In this document: positions 17,008 to 25,019 of the stretch, piece after piece
Position numbering within the stretch: position 1 is the first letter of the stretch
Layout: every line of letters starts with the position of its first letter
Source of the DNA: Brevibacillus_H sp041920465
GTDB lineage: Bacteria > Bacillota > Bacilli > Brevibacillales > Brevibacillaceae
Assembly: GCA_041920465.1 (NCBI GenBank)
Contig: JBHGXW010000020.1
Span: 1-64,000, forward strand
Direction of reading: 5' to 3'
DNA length: 64,000 bases
The notes under the pieces: model-generated
Database searches by the model: none
Told to the model about the DNA's origin: nothing
What the model saw: the letters and a program-made list of their open reading frames with translations, nothing else
Translations under genes and position numbers: made by a program

Positions 17008-18078
17008 CTAAGGTAACACAACGATATTACTGATAACCGGGCGCTCTCTGCCGTCGGAGGGTCGGTTCAGTATGCGGCCATTGTAATAGAAAGCACTGGA
17101 ACCGCCCCCATCGAGATTATAGGCATCGCGGACGTGGAACTCTTGCAGTTTACGTTGAGCTTCTTCCAGCGTTACACCATTGCTCCAGCCTCTTCTGCGC
17201 CCGTCGATCACAATAAAGAGCAAATCTCCGTTGTCGAAGTGGCCAATCAATGTACGCGGATGTCTCGTATTTGCCCATTCCCGTGGAATCGGCTGCCGTT
17301 TTCCGTTTATTAGCAATGTCGGCAAAAAACTGGCTCCCTGCAAGATACCTTTTTGCTTCAACTCTGCCTGCGAGTGTATTTTGCCCCCGACGAGACGTCC
17401 CTTATTGTTAAAACCGACAAAGCTTACGTTTTTATTGTCGGAGAAGGTTTTAATTTTCCCGTCAACCACCGTAATGCCAATCGGGCTTAAATATCCTTTT
17501 GCATTTTTATTAAAACCCCCTGCGTTGATCGCGAGAATCGCTCCTTTGCGCCTGCCCGCGTGGCTGGTCGTCTCCCCTTTGCTGACTAATTGATCGTTAG
17601 CCAGCACGACTTTCAGGGCATTTGGATTTTTCAAACGAACCTTGGCCATATATCCACGATAGCCCGATTCTTCAAGAGAATACACTTTTACCGTCGCGTT
17701 TTTACTGAAGGTTTGTCCGATTGGATCACCCAGCATATTGGACAAAATCTGATCCAAAACGTCTCCCGATTTTTTCAGCTGCGATTGGCTGGTCGAGAGC
17801 AATGCTGTGATTTTGTTATTTTGCTGCTCATATTCTTGTTTTTCATGGGCCGCTTTTCCCTGAAGCTGCTCGAGAGCATCTGCGGTAGAGCTGATGACAT
17901 CCTCCGTTTCCTCCAGTTTGTTCATGATCTCCTGCAGGCGATCATTCGTTTGTGTGACCGGTATTTCCAATCTGGATTCTTCCAAACTTTGTACTGGGCT
18001 GGTCTGATAAAACGCTGTCGTAAACCCAATGACAGGGGCGAGCAAGAATAAGAGGAACACATGCAGTTTAGTATGCAC
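17008..18078 (-). CDS. Phosphodiester glycosidase family (NAGPA-domain) protein, membrane-anchored
   Basis: The 356-residue protein has an N-terminal hydrophobic segment (residues 4-22) that can act as signal anchor, a coiled-coil stretch (about 35-105), and a C-terminal NAGPA/phosphodiester glycosidase domain. Family phrases are AINAGGFN, PRTLIGHFDNGDLLFIVIDGR and YNLDGGGSSAFYYNG. Relatives remove or process sugar-phosphate or polysaccharide material outside the cell; the substrate is unknown. The start is GTG 18078 with GGAGGAAG upstream. It overlaps the preceding gene by 11 bp, so the two are translationally linked, and both have long coiled coils, which suggests they act together. Confidence 0.85.
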   Translation of the reverse strand: MHTKLHVFLLFLLAPVIGFTTAFYQTSPVQSLEESRLEIPVTQTNDRLQEIMNKLEETEDVISSTADALEQLQGKAAHEKQEYEQQNNKITALLSTSQSQLKKSGDVLDQILSNMLGDPIGQTFSKNATVKVYSLEESGYRGYMAKVRLKNPNALKVVLANDQLVSKGETTSHAGRRKGAILAINAGGFNKNAKGYLSPIGITVVDGKIKTFSDNKNVSFVGFNNKGRLVGGKIHSQAELKQKGILQGASFLPTLLINGKRQPIPREWANTRHPRTLIGHFDNGDLLFIVIDGRRRGWSNGVTLEEAQRKLQEFHVRDAYNLDGGGSSAFYYNGRILNRPSDGRERPVISNIVVLP

Positions 18079-18532
18079 GGGTTGCTTCCTCCAGCTTTTT
18101 CAGTGATGTTTTCAGCTCGATTAATTGCTGATTCAACTGATCAATTCTCTGTTGTAACGCTTGCTTCGTTTTATCAGAGCCCCCAATGGTTTTTCCAGTC
18201 AGCTTCAGTTCTTCTTCGATATAGGCCAGTCCTTGATGGACATTGGTTAATTCCGTTTGAACCGTCTGTAAATCTCGCTCCACTTGTTCCATTTGTTGTC
18301 GGTTGGTGGCTTCAACCTTGTCCAAACGCTGATCAATGTACTGCTGGGTTTGTTTGGCGTACTGATTGGCCAGCAAATAACCTCCCAACAGCAGGGCCAT
18401 CCATAAAATAGCCGACAGGACAACTGTCATCATACGCTTGGGATTATTCATCGAAATATTTTTTGCAAAACTTTTACCCAAGCTGCGGCTCTCTCTCTTT
18501 TTGTATTTTTCCTCTAGCAGATGATCGTTCAT
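18068..18532 (-). CDS. Single-pass membrane coiled-coil protein
   Basis: The product (154 aa from ATG 18532) has a basic cytoplasmic N-terminus, one transmembrane helix (about residues 34-55) and then about 95 residues of heptad-rich coiled coil. No family recognised. The ATG is preferred over a TTG six bases upstream because AGGAGG stands 7 nt before it. The 3' end overlaps the glycosidase gene. It may scaffold or dimerise with the coiled coil of that partner. Confidence 0.7.
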   Translation of the reverse strand: MNDHLLEEKYKKRESRSLGKSFAKNISMNNPKRMMTVVLSAILWMALLLGGYLLANQYAKQTQQYIDQRLDKVEATNRQQMEQVERDLQTVQTELTNVHQGLAYIEEELKLTGKTIGGSDKTKQALQQRIDQLNQQLIELKTSLKKLEEATRAY

Positions 18533-18576
18533 CTTCAAACCTCCTATCCCACAAAACAGAAAGTGAAAGAAAATAT

Positions 18577-18607
18577 ATTATATCACAAACATAGGGTATT
18601 ATATCAA
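18577..18607 (-). promoter_or_regulatory. Probable promoter of the coiled-coil/glycosidase operon
   Basis: On the minus strand TATAAT (18582-18577) lies 45-50 nt upstream of the start. A TTGATA (18607-18602) is 19 bp away, slightly long spacing. Confidence 0.45.
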
Positions 18608-18610
18608 ACC

Positions 18611-18645
18611 AAAAAGAGTGTTCCAACATATGGGAACGCTCCTTT
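18611..18645. terminator. Terminator hairpin downstream of the kapB operon
   Basis: AAAAAGAGTGTTCC and GGGAACGCTCCTTTTT form a stem with a 7-nt loop and T-rich flanks on both strands. It separates the kapB operon from the coiled-coil operon. Confidence 0.65.
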
Positions 18646-18948
18646 TTCTGCTTTCGCTTGATTATCGTATTAGATACTGGAGTAAGAGAGTTTTTAACAA
18701 ATGGAATATTCTGTCTTTTTACGACATTTTCAGACGATCTTCTTCCCTTTGTCCCCCAAAAACAGTCCAGTTCGGCAGTTAAAGCCTTGAATTGGCGCAG
18801 TCTTTGTCTGATTCTGCGCTTTCCCGGGAAACGCCCTATTTCCCTCAGTTTAGAGAATAGAAAGCAGGATTTCCAGATGGAAAACGCTCCCGAATTCCTG
18901 ATTGCGGAAGCGTTTATCCTTCCCTCTGATTGGCGGTCTTCCATTTGG
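18646..18948. other. Gene-free stretch downstream of kapB
   Basis: About 300 bp between the kapB stop and the terminator. Overlapping open frames exist on both strands, but none has a ribosome site, a recognisable domain or a sensible start. I see no RNA gene. It may be a 3' untranslated region or remnant DNA. Confidence 0.4.
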
Positions 18949-19335
18949 TCAGGAGAAATATTCTTTCTTCAGTTCCCGCAATTGGTGGAGTGCCTGCTCT
19001 GCCCACTTGTCCGAGCGTCGCTCCAATGTCTCAATGTCACGTTCAAGTGCTTGTTGAAGCGATTCCTTATAGTCGGGAACCTCCCCGTGAAAGGGGCTTA
19101 GCAGGGCAAGAGGCACCATGAAACGCTCGCGATACGAAAGAGCCTTGCGCTGATGGAAGATAGGGACATTGCTTTCGTACGGGTGGTGAAGGTCACCTTG
19201 CAGAGGATGTTTTACCACAGCTAGCGTTTGAAGCGTCGCCTTTGGCGGTGTAAGCTGGATAATTTCGGCTATGTATTCTCCTGACCTATAGGATACCAGC
19301 ACACGACTTCCCACTTCCCATTGTTTGTCGTTCAT
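18949..19335 (-). CDS. kapB: KapB family (kinase-associated lipoprotein B) protein
   Basis: The 128-residue protein matches KapB along its length: VGSRVLVSYRSGEYIAEI at the N-terminus (SH3-like), VKHPLQGDLHHPYE, FHQRKALSYRE, and a helical C-terminus with WAEQALHQLRELKKEYF. In Bacillus subtilis KapB affects the phosphorelay that starts sporulation, through the KinB pathway. Despite the name there is no lipobox here. It is the last gene of a minus-strand operon (ACT protein, DUF92, 74-aa protein, kapB). AAAGGAG lies 8 nt before ATG. Confidence 0.88.
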   Translation of the reverse strand: MNDKQWEVGSRVLVSYRSGEYIAEIIQLTPPKATLQTLAVVKHPLQGDLHHPYESNVPIFHQRKALSYRERFMVPLALLSPFHGEVPDYKESLQQALERDIETLERRSDKWAEQALHQLRELKKEYFS

Positions 19336-19370
19336 CCTGATTCGCTCCTTTCCATAAAATGTTGCCCACC

Positions 19371-19595
19371 TTAGACAAGTTGGCGAAGCTGTTCGTCTCT
19401 TCTTTCTCTTTCTTCCGGAGCAGCCAAGTCGTACTTTTTGAGGAGATGGAAAATCTCGTTTAACGTTACTTGATCTACTGGGTTGGAGAGGAGCCTTTCT
19501 AATAATGTGAAGAGATCTTTCGGCAAAAATGCAGATTGCTCCTCTAATTTCTTTTTGACGTCTTCCACGCTATGATTCAATTTACACTCACTCAT
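19371..19595 (-). CDS. Small conserved-looking helical protein, 74 aa
   Basis: From ATG 19595 (MSECKLNHSVEDVKKKLEEQ) the protein is almost entirely helical and charged, with a central LLERLLSNPV and a C-terminal run of Glu/Arg. It resembles short Bacillales proteins of unknown role, but I cannot name the family. AAGGAAA precedes the ATG. It lies 25 bp after the DUF92 gene and 35 bp before kapB, so it is operon-linked. Confidence 0.65.
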   Translation of the reverse strand: MSECKLNHSVEDVKKKLEEQSAFLPKDLFTLLERLLSNPVDQVTLNEIFHLLKKYDLAAPEERERRDEQLRQLV

Positions 19596-19620
19596 TAGCA
19601 ATTTCCTTTCTCTGAATGGT

Positions 19621-20424
19621 TTATAAGAGTGTGAGAAACAGAGCAACGGATACGAAAGCCCCAACAATTGAACTTGCCAAATTGACGATGTCGTTGGTGA
19701 TCAACCGATACCCGTGAACAAGTTCAGTCGGCTGTCCGCAATGCTCTCTTCTTTCCACCAGTCTATTGCATTTCGTACAGCGGTAATTGGCTTGATAAAC
19801 AGCTCCTAAGAGGGAATCCGCCAGTGAACCGATTAAACCGGATACCCCGCCAATCACGACCGGAGGCAGGCCGTTTTGGTATTGAAGAAAGGGAGAACAC
19901 ACCCATGCTAACGCCCCGATGAGACACCCTCCGGACAAGCTTGCCCATATCCCTGATAAGCTGATTCCACCGGACGTACCTGGCAACACTTTCTTTCCGG
20001 TCAGAAGGGACCGCGGAGTTTGTTTGCTCAAGGTTCCAATCTCCGTTGCCCACGTGTCAGCCGTCACACTTGCCATGATACCCAAAAAGGCGGCATACCA
20101 AAAAAGGCTCGGATAAACGGTATTTAGCAGGCAGAGTACAGCGGCCGTTCCACCGTTTGCCATTACTTGGCCCATATCCCGCCGGCCTGTTTTGTCGTAT
20201 CCTTCTTCCCATTTCGCTTTGCTGGCATGACGCCACCTGGTTAGAAGAGAGGATGTAAGAAAGAATGCCAGCAGCAACCCGTACCAGCCCAGGTTGCCCG
20301 CTCCGTACACGATGGTGCCGACTATTATCGCACCCAGTACACCCGAACCGGAAAGAGAGCGCTTCCAATAGGCACAAGCTGAAATCATCACGCTTGCCAA
20401 GAACCCGATCAGCCAATCCATCAT
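19621..20424 (-). CDS. DUF92 family membrane protein
   Basis: The 267-residue polytopic protein fits DUF92 (TMEM19/VTE6-related). Hydrophobic helices span most of the chain; conserved phrases are RDMGQVMANGG near residue 85, TADTWATEIG near 123, and GTSGGISLSG near 150. Plant relatives act in phosphorylation of isoprenoid alcohols; the bacterial role is unknown. A CxxC (RCTKCNRL) and a later HCGQP form a possible metal-binding loop near the C-terminus. It lies 35 bp downstream of the ASB-ACT gene and 25 bp upstream of the 74-aa gene. Confidence 0.85.
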   Translation of the reverse strand: MMDWLIGFLASVMISACAYWKRSLSGSGVLGAIIVGTIVYGAGNLGWYGLLLAFFLTSSLLTRWRHASKAKWEEGYDKTGRRDMGQVMANGGTAAVLCLLNTVYPSLFWYAAFLGIMASVTADTWATEIGTLSKQTPRSLLTGKKVLPGTSGGISLSGIWASLSGGCLIGALAWVCSPFLQYQNGLPPVVIGGVSGLIGSLADSLLGAVYQANYRCTKCNRLVERREHCGQPTELVHGYRLITNDIVNLASSIVGAFVSVALFLTLL

Positions 20425-20459
20425 GGTCGCTCCCCCTCCTTTCCCGCATCAGAGATACT

Positions 20460-20987
20460 CTATTGTAAAGAGACAACTCGCGTGACGAGCGGGAGCTGCT
20501 CCATTTGTTGAATGACTTCAGGTGTAATCTGTTCATCGGTTAGGGAGACAAGCAGGGCGTTCTCTCCTTTTTGTTCCCTGGATACATTCAGCTTGGAGAT
20601 ATTGATCTGATGCTCGGCCAAAATCCGAGACACATCATGGATCACACCCGGATAATCGCGATGATACACAAGCACTCCGTTCGCATCTGCGGTAATCCGC
20701 GATGAGTAATAATTAATTTCGCTGATATACGGCTCCTGATAATCTTTGGCGAAGGTGTATTTATTTGCTTTCACCGTCAAGACGGCTAAATGATTCGCGT
20801 ATTCGCCTGTGCTTGATTGAATGGATAGGGATAATTGCGAATTTCCTTCCAGTAAACCCTCCCGTAAATACCGGGTCACTTCTTCTTTGTTTTCACTGGT
20901 TAAAATCGTCAGGGTAGCGCTGTCTACTTCCTGTTCGAAACGATAAATCAGTTTTGCGAGTGATCGTAGTTTGGAAAAATCAATCAC
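20460..20987 (-). CDS. Stand-alone ASB-ACT regulatory-domain protein (SerA C-terminus-like)
   Basis: Starting from GTG 20987 (AGGAG about 10 nt upstream) the 175-residue protein lacks any dehydrogenase domain. Residues 1-95 resemble the allosteric substrate-binding domain of D-3-phosphoglycerate dehydrogenase. Residues 96-175 form an ACT domain with VYHRDYPGVIHDVSRILAEHQINIS. In SerA this part binds serine and controls activity. Here it stands alone, so it may be an amino-acid sensor acting in trans or a retained fragment. The frame is clean and in an apparent operon, which favours function. An upstream ATG at 21044 exists but lacks a ribosome site. Confidence 0.72.
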   Translation of the reverse strand: MIDFSKLRSLAKLIYRFEQEVDSATLTILTSENKEEVTRYLREGLLEGNSQLSLSIQSSTGEYANHLAVLTVKANKYTFAKDYQEPYISEINYYSSRITADANGVLVYHRDYPGVIHDVSRILAEHQINISKLNVSREQKGENALLVSLTDEQITPEVIQQMEQLPLVTRVVSLQ

Positions 20988-21022
20988 AGATTGTTCACTC
21001 CTATTCGATAGCTTTGCCTTTT

Positions 21023-21200
21023 CTATTCTAACATGTATATGCAAAACGTGTCATAGCCCAAACTGCGAAGCATCTCAAATCCGAACTCCAGTTCGTCATG
21101 GATGAGCGTAACCAATCCGGGCGAATTGTGCAAGGGCTGCCTCTTTGATGCGGTGGAAAGACATTACCGTATCCGGTTCTATTTCTACCAAATATTGCAT
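21023..21200 (-). pseudogene. Frameshifted small gene, about 58 codons
   Basis: Minus-strand ATG 21200 opens MQYLVEIEPDTVMSFHRIKE and soon stops out of frame. Removing one C from the CCC run at 21134-21136 joins it to a second frame reading NSPGLVTLIHDELEFGFEML and then RSLGYDTFCIYMLE before TAG at 21023. The joined product looks like one natural helical protein. So this is a recent one-base frameshift, or a sequencing error. No family recognised. It directly precedes the ASB-ACT gene. Confidence 0.5.
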
Positions 21201-21261
21201 CTAGAATGAGTATTCCTGGCATATTAGGATAGAATTATCCAGACAGCTAAAGGAGGACAAC

Positions 21262-21942
21262 ATGAAAAAACGGATGATTCTTTTTGCCACGTTCGCTCTT
21301 ATGACTTCCGCCCCGATTCAAGCGCCTGTCTTTGCGGATACCACCTCTACATACTCCACTGTTCTTTATCAGGGAATGAGTGGAGATCAAGTAACCACAC
21401 TTCAACAAAACCTGCAAACATTAGGATTTTTCACCTATCCAACGATTACGGGCTATTTCGGCTCGGCCACCAAGACGGCCGTCATGAGTTTTCAGCAAGC
21501 GTATGGATTAAAAGCAGACGGGATCGTCGGTCAAATGACAAAAAAGGAAATTGACCATGCCATGCTTAAGAAAAAATTGATTGAAGATTCCTACTCCTAT
21601 TTATATGTTCCTTATTTGTGGGGAGGCTATAGTCCGACCACCGGGTTTGATTGCTCCGGGTTCGTCTATTACATGTTTCATTCTCACGGTGTAAGTGAAG
21701 TGCCGCGCACTACTTCAACCGGGTTGTTCAAACTTGGCAAACATATTCCGCTTGATCAATTGCAGCCGGGCGACCTCGTTTTCTTCAGCATTGAACTTAG
21801 CGGAAATGTCTCGCATGTCGGAATCTATATCGGAACCGGCAAATTCATCTCCCCTATTCGCTCCAAAGGGGTATACGTTCAATCCATGATCAATAACTCT
21901 TACTGGTCGCCGCGCTATATGGGAGCAATACGAGTTTACTAG
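21262..21942 (+). CDS. Secreted peptidoglycan hydrolase: PG-binding domain plus NlpC/P60 (C40)
   Basis: The 226-residue precursor has a signal peptide (residues 1-25, cleavage after VFA). Residues 32-95 form a PG_binding_1 domain (YQGMSGDQVTTLQQNLQTLG ... ADGIVGQMT). Residues 105-226 are NlpC/P60, with catalytic Cys in GFDCSGFVYY, His in VSHVGIYIG and the QPGDLVFF motif. It should cleave D-gamma-Glu to meso-diaminopimelate bonds in the wall. AAAGGAGG lies 5 nt before ATG. A hairpin with T-run follows. It is monocistronic. Confidence 0.93.
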   Translation: MKKRMILFATFALMTSAPIQAPVFADTTSTYSTVLYQGMSGDQVTTLQQNLQTLGFFTYPTITGYFGSATKTAVMSFQQAYGLKADGIVGQMTKKEIDHAMLKKKLIEDSYSYLYVPYLWGGYSPTTGFDCSGFVYYMFHSHGVSEVPRTTSTGLFKLGKHIPLDQLQPGDLVFFSIELSGNVSHVGIYIGTGKFISPIRSKGVYVQSMINNSYWSPRYMGAIRVY

Positions 21943-22014
21943 TGAAAATCAGACGTTTATAAATATAGACATACGATTGATAAAATCCAGTCTCAGGTGC
22001 CGTAGTATGAATCT

Positions 22015-22045
22015 GAGTGTTCCGTAAACGGGGCACTCTTTTTTT
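22015..22045 (+). terminator. Terminator after the NlpC/P60 gene
   Basis: GAGTGTTCCG pairs with CGGGGCACTC (two G-U pairs) around a 4-nt loop, followed by seven T. Confidence 0.85.
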
Positions 22046-22130
22046 ATTCGTCAAATAGGTGAATGCCGTTACAGGAAGACATTCATCCCGATAACATATA
22101 TTCTGGAGGATATTGAGAAGGAGGATTCCC

Positions 22131-22895
22131 ATGCCCATCCCGTCCTCAAAATGGAGCCTGCACAAGTTTTATTGGAAAGACCCGCAGATTCGCCCTTTTT
22201 TGCCGCCCACTTCTCTCTTAAACCCGGATTCGCTTCAATCCTTTTTATCCAAATATCAGTCAGTCTACGTGAAGCCAAACCGCAAGCACATGGGCAAAGG
22301 CATCATGAAGGTTTGGAAATCAGGCAGCGGCTATGCTTTTATCAAGGAACGGGGAGGCAAGTCAGAATCTTCCTCTCTGGAGGAACTCTACCAGAATATG
22401 ATGAAGAATCGCCTCTCCCAGCCTTATATTGTCCAAAAAACCATTCATCTGGCCAAGGTTAACCACCGCCCATTTGATATTCGGGTTATGATGATGCGGA
22501 ACAGATCAAAAAAATGGCAATATGCCGGAATGTTGGCCAAAGTAGCAGGTCCGGACAGCATCATTACCAATGTGGCTCGCGGCGGAGGTTACGTGACGAC
22601 AGTCGGCGATGCATTGCGCCAGTCCGGTTTGTTCAAAGATCATGAAATCGGCAAGATCAAACGGCAGTTAACCAGGCTAAGTTATCGGGTATGCCGACGA
22701 TTTAACAGGTACAAGTTTTCTTCCCAGATCGGTATCGATTACGGAATCGACACGGAAGGCAGGATCTATATCATCGAAGTTAATTTTGATTTCCCGTCAC
22801 ACGGGCTGTTCAAAAAGTTAAAGGACAAAACCTACTACAAAAGAATCAGACGGCTGGCATATGAATTCAGGCGGAGAAAAACCACCCGGCCTTAG
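22131..22895 (+). CDS. YheC/YheD family ATP-grasp protein (spore coat-associated), short form
   Basis: The 254-residue protein from ATG 22131 (AAGGAGG 5 nt upstream) matches the ATP-grasp part of YheC/YheD: YVKPNRKHMGKGIMKVW (glycine-rich ATP loop), QKTI..A.VN.RPFDIRVMM, NVARGGGYV and IDYGIDTEGRIYIIEVNF (metal-binding E-x-N). It lacks the roughly 100-residue N-terminal domain found in full-length relatives such as the gene at 23894. It therefore seems catalytically equipped but shortened. YheC and YheD are spore coat-associated in Bacillus; the ligase substrate is unknown. The C-terminus is very basic. Confidence 0.82.
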   Translation: MPIPSSKWSLHKFYWKDPQIRPFLPPTSLLNPDSLQSFLSKYQSVYVKPNRKHMGKGIMKVWKSGSGYAFIKERGGKSESSSLEELYQNMMKNRLSQPYIVQKTIHLAKVNHRPFDIRVMMMRNRSKKWQYAGMLAKVAGPDSIITNVARGGGYVTTVGDALRQSGLFKDHEIGKIKRQLTRLSYRVCRRFNRYKFSSQIGIDYGIDTEGRIYIIEVNFDFPSHGLFKKLKDKTYYKRIRRLAYEFRRRKTTRP

Positions 22896-22921
22896 CTACC
22901 GTGAAGCCCCAAACCGAAAAC

Positions 22922-22965
22922 AAAAAAACTTGGCACCGCCTTCCCGGAAGAATGGCGATGCCAAG
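22922..22965 (-). terminator. Terminator of the universal stress gene
   Basis: CTTGGCATCGCC and GGCGGTGCCAAG (minus strand) form a 12-bp stem with one mismatch, followed by TTTTTTT. Confidence 0.85.
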
Positions 22966-22971
22966 CTTGTC

Positions 22972-23400
22972 CTATTTCACAATTAAAACAGCTATTTCTG
23001 AATGTTGAACGACATCGTGGCTTACGCTTCCCAAAACAAATTCACTTAAAGCGCTGTGCCCGCGACTGCCCATGATGATTAGATCGCACTGATTCTCTTT
23101 GGCGTGGTCTAAAATCGTTTTGGCAATTGCTCCTTCTTTTTGAACCACCGTGACATTCTTCATGGAAGAGGCAAGTTGTTTGACTTCATCGATAATGACC
23201 TGAGTGTGATCGAGATAATCAATCGTTTGTGAAGGAGTTGGCGTAAATACTCCATCACTAACAACCAGATAAGGGATGAAAGAAACATGAATGATTTCGA
23301 TTTGAGCAACAGGATTTAATTGGGCAAAACTCACCGCCACCTCTACAGCCTTTTTCGAAAGTTCTGAACCATCGTATGGAACAAGAATCTTGGAAAACAT
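22972..23400 (-). CDS. Universal stress protein UspA family
   Basis: The 142-residue protein has the complete UspA fold signature. The N-terminus KILVPYDGSELSKKAVEVAV carries the ATP-binding Asp, and the C-terminal GSRGHSALSEFVLGSVS fits G-2x-G-9x-G-S, so it belongs to the ATP-binding subclass. A cytoplasmic role in stress survival is typical; the trigger is unknown. It is monocistronic with a strong terminator. Confidence 0.92.
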   Translation of the reverse strand: MFSKILVPYDGSELSKKAVEVAVSFAQLNPVAQIEIIHVSFIPYLVVSDGVFTPTPSQTIDYLDHTQVIIDEVKQLASSMKNVTVVQKEGAIAKTILDHAKENQCDLIIMGSRGHSALSEFVLGSVSHDVVQHSEIAVLIVK

Positions 23401-23503
23401 AAGGACCTCACCCCTATTCCTTTTTCATCAATAATTATATCATCTGCATTTTCATGGACGAGGAGTGAATCATGAACTTAATAAGAAAAACGTTGTCCTT
23501 TCT

Positions 23504-23555
23504 CCCCTCTCATCCCCTCTCATCGGGGGACTGAAACGTCGGGGGACTGAAACGT
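23504..23555. repeat. Two adjacent perfect tandem duplications
   Basis: CCCCTCTCAT occurs twice in a row (23504-23523), followed directly by two copies of CGGGGGACTGAAACGT (23524-23555). CCCCT...GGGGG can fold, and the GGGGACTGAAAC ending looks like the 3' end of some CRISPR repeats, but there is no spacer array. Confidence 0.6.
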
Positions 23556-23687
23556 TGCCTCCGTTACAGCTTGCGCAGTTGTACTCAAGTCCGGCTTCTC
23601 TCATCGTCAGGAAGTGGTCAAAACCGTAGCATCGGCCTTCGTATCGCTGCTTGACCACTCTTTCTCCTAACGATTACGACAAGCCTG

Positions 23688-23796
23688 GGCTTGCGCTGTA
23701 AGAGTCGCTGCGAAATGGACAATCGTTTTTCTCCACTAGCTGCGCAAGTGGAAAGAAAGTTTAACCACTTTAATAATTTAAAGTGATTAAACTTTC
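23688..23796. repeat. Dispersed repeat, copy 2 (109 bp) with hairpin
   Basis: Partner of 16833-16939. The 17-bp arms at 23755-23771 and 23780-23796 flank an 8-nt spacer with one mismatch at a different position from copy 1. The pairing has thus been kept while the sequence drifted. Confidence 0.75.
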
Positions 23797-23870
23797 TACA
23801 CTGAAAATAAGTGTGCCATTTTCATTCATCAGTGGTGCTGATGAAATCGGCATGAAAGTCTTATATAGTA

Positions 23871-23891
23871 AAAAACTCGGCGATTGCCGAG
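23871..23891 (-). terminator. Terminator of the long YheC/YheD gene
   Basis: CTCGGC / GCCGAG with a 4-nt loop lies 2 bp past the stop codon and is followed on the minus strand by TTTTT. Confidence 0.75.
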
Positions 23892-23893
23892 CT

Positions 23894-24967
23894 TTATTTT
23901 TGATGCAAGCGGCTGAGGTAGATCGCGTATTCAATGGGCCGCTTAATGGCTTGAGCGTATCTGGTTTTTTGTCCCATTTGACGGAAAATCTCCCGGCCGG
24001 GCTTAGGGTTTACTTCGATCAGCCAAACACGGCCATCGACGTCAATTCCGATGTCAAGACCTAACTCAAGCAGCCTTCCAAAGTGGTTCTCCAGCGTTTG
24101 CGCAGTTTGATGAGCTAGATCATGACATTCACGGATAATCTCGTTCGTCTGCCCCTCTCCAAAGCGAGGGGTCAAAAATTCACTCGCCAAAACCGCCTTG
24201 CCTCCGCCGTGCAAATTGGAAGTGGCGCTTTTTATCCCGCCGACCCGAACCCCCATTCCGGTAACGCTCCATTGGCCTTCTCCATTCTTTTGAATCATCA
24301 GCCGGATATCAATAGACCTTCCCGGTATCAAATCGAGTGCCAGACCTTGCTGAACTACGAACAGTTCTTGTTTGGCCCAACTTTTCACATGTTTCATCAA
24401 GGCAGCCGAATTGGTTACCTGAAGCTGGATTTTGCTTCGCGCTTTGGTCCGTCCCAACAGTTCATACCCGCTTGCTGTTTTCTTGATCCGCAAGATTCCT
24501 CTTCCGCCTGTGCCATTGCTCGGTTTGAGAAAAATGGTTTTATGCCTGGCTAAAAGTTCTTGCAGGATTCCAGATTGGTAACTGTACGTTTCGGGAAGCC
24601 ATTTACGCATGGTCTCCACTTTCCATAGTACCTGATGGACGCGCCATTTATTGGCCAGCCGGTTATTCGCAAATAACAAGGAGGATTGTTTGCGAAATTG
24701 CACGTATTCCCGAAAGGCTGGCTTGGGAGTGTAACGAAAACGGTCAATCACGACATCAGGCAAGGGAAACCACCGCTCTTGCCAGGCTCCTTGAAAAGGG
24801 ATATACCCTCTTACTTTTCGCTCTCCCTTATCCACATCAGGCGGCGAAAACAAAAAGACCGTCGCCCCTAACTCATTTCCTGCCTGTATCAATTGGCGAA
24901 AGTATTGCGGTTCCAAAAATTTTTTGCCTTCCCGCCAAGTAAGTATGCCGATAACGGGCTTATTCAC
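23894..24967 (-). CDS. YheC/YheD family ATP-grasp protein, full length
   Basis: The 357-residue protein has the N-terminal YheC/YheD domain (IGILTWREGKKF, then DVVIDRFRYTP) and a complete ATP-grasp domain from about residue 110: FLKPSNGTGGRGILRI, DIRLMIQKNGEGQW, NLHGGGKAV, and IGIDVDGRVWLIEVNPKPGR with the metal-binding E-x-N. Relatives are spore coat-associated in Bacillus. The start is GTG 24967 with AAAGGGTGA upstream. It lies 52 bp downstream of the pseudouridine synthase gene with no terminator between, so may be co-transcribed. The plus-strand short paralogue at 22131 is only 1 kb away. Confidence 0.85.
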   Translation of the reverse strand: MNKPVIGILTWREGKKFLEPQYFRQLIQAGNELGATVFLFSPPDVDKGERKVRGYIPFQGAWQERWFPLPDVVIDRFRYTPKPAFREYVQFRKQSSLLFANNRLANKWRVHQVLWKVETMRKWLPETYSYQSGILQELLARHKTIFLKPSNGTGGRGILRIKKTASGYELLGRTKARSKIQLQVTNSAALMKHVKSWAKQELFVVQQGLALDLIPGRSIDIRLMIQKNGEGQWSVTGMGVRVGGIKSATSNLHGGGKAVLASEFLTPRFGEGQTNEIIRECHDLAHQTAQTLENHFGRLLELGLDIGIDVDGRVWLIEVNPKPGREIFRQMGQKTRYAQAIKRPIEYAIYLSRLHQK

Positions 24968-25019
24968 AGAATCACCCTTTTCTGTCGGTTTCTTTCCTTG
25001 GCAGTTTATTCTCCCAGAG

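Larger units (their letters stand above)
23401..23875. other. Gene-free island with repeats
   Basis: About 475 bp between the uspA-type gene and the YheC/YheD gene. It holds two short tandem duplications (23504-23555) and copy 2 of a dispersed repeat (23688-23796). A 62-codon minus-strand frame crosses it (23470-23658), but it has no ribosome site, no recognised domain, and is partly made from the tandem repeats. It looks like debris of past insertions. Confidence 0.5.

Noticed and set aside
18474..18944. 156-codon ORF on the minus strand between kapB and the coiled-coil gene
   Set aside because: It overlaps the true start and terminator, has no ribosome site and no coherent domain.
23504..23555. 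CRISPR array
   Set aside because: Only adjacent direct copies, no spacers and no cas genes in the window.
23470..23658. 62-codon ORF with GLEYNCASCNGGN
   Set aside because: Partly composed of tandem repeats, no ribosome site, no recognised family; a TnpB tail was considered, but the zinc motifs do not fit.
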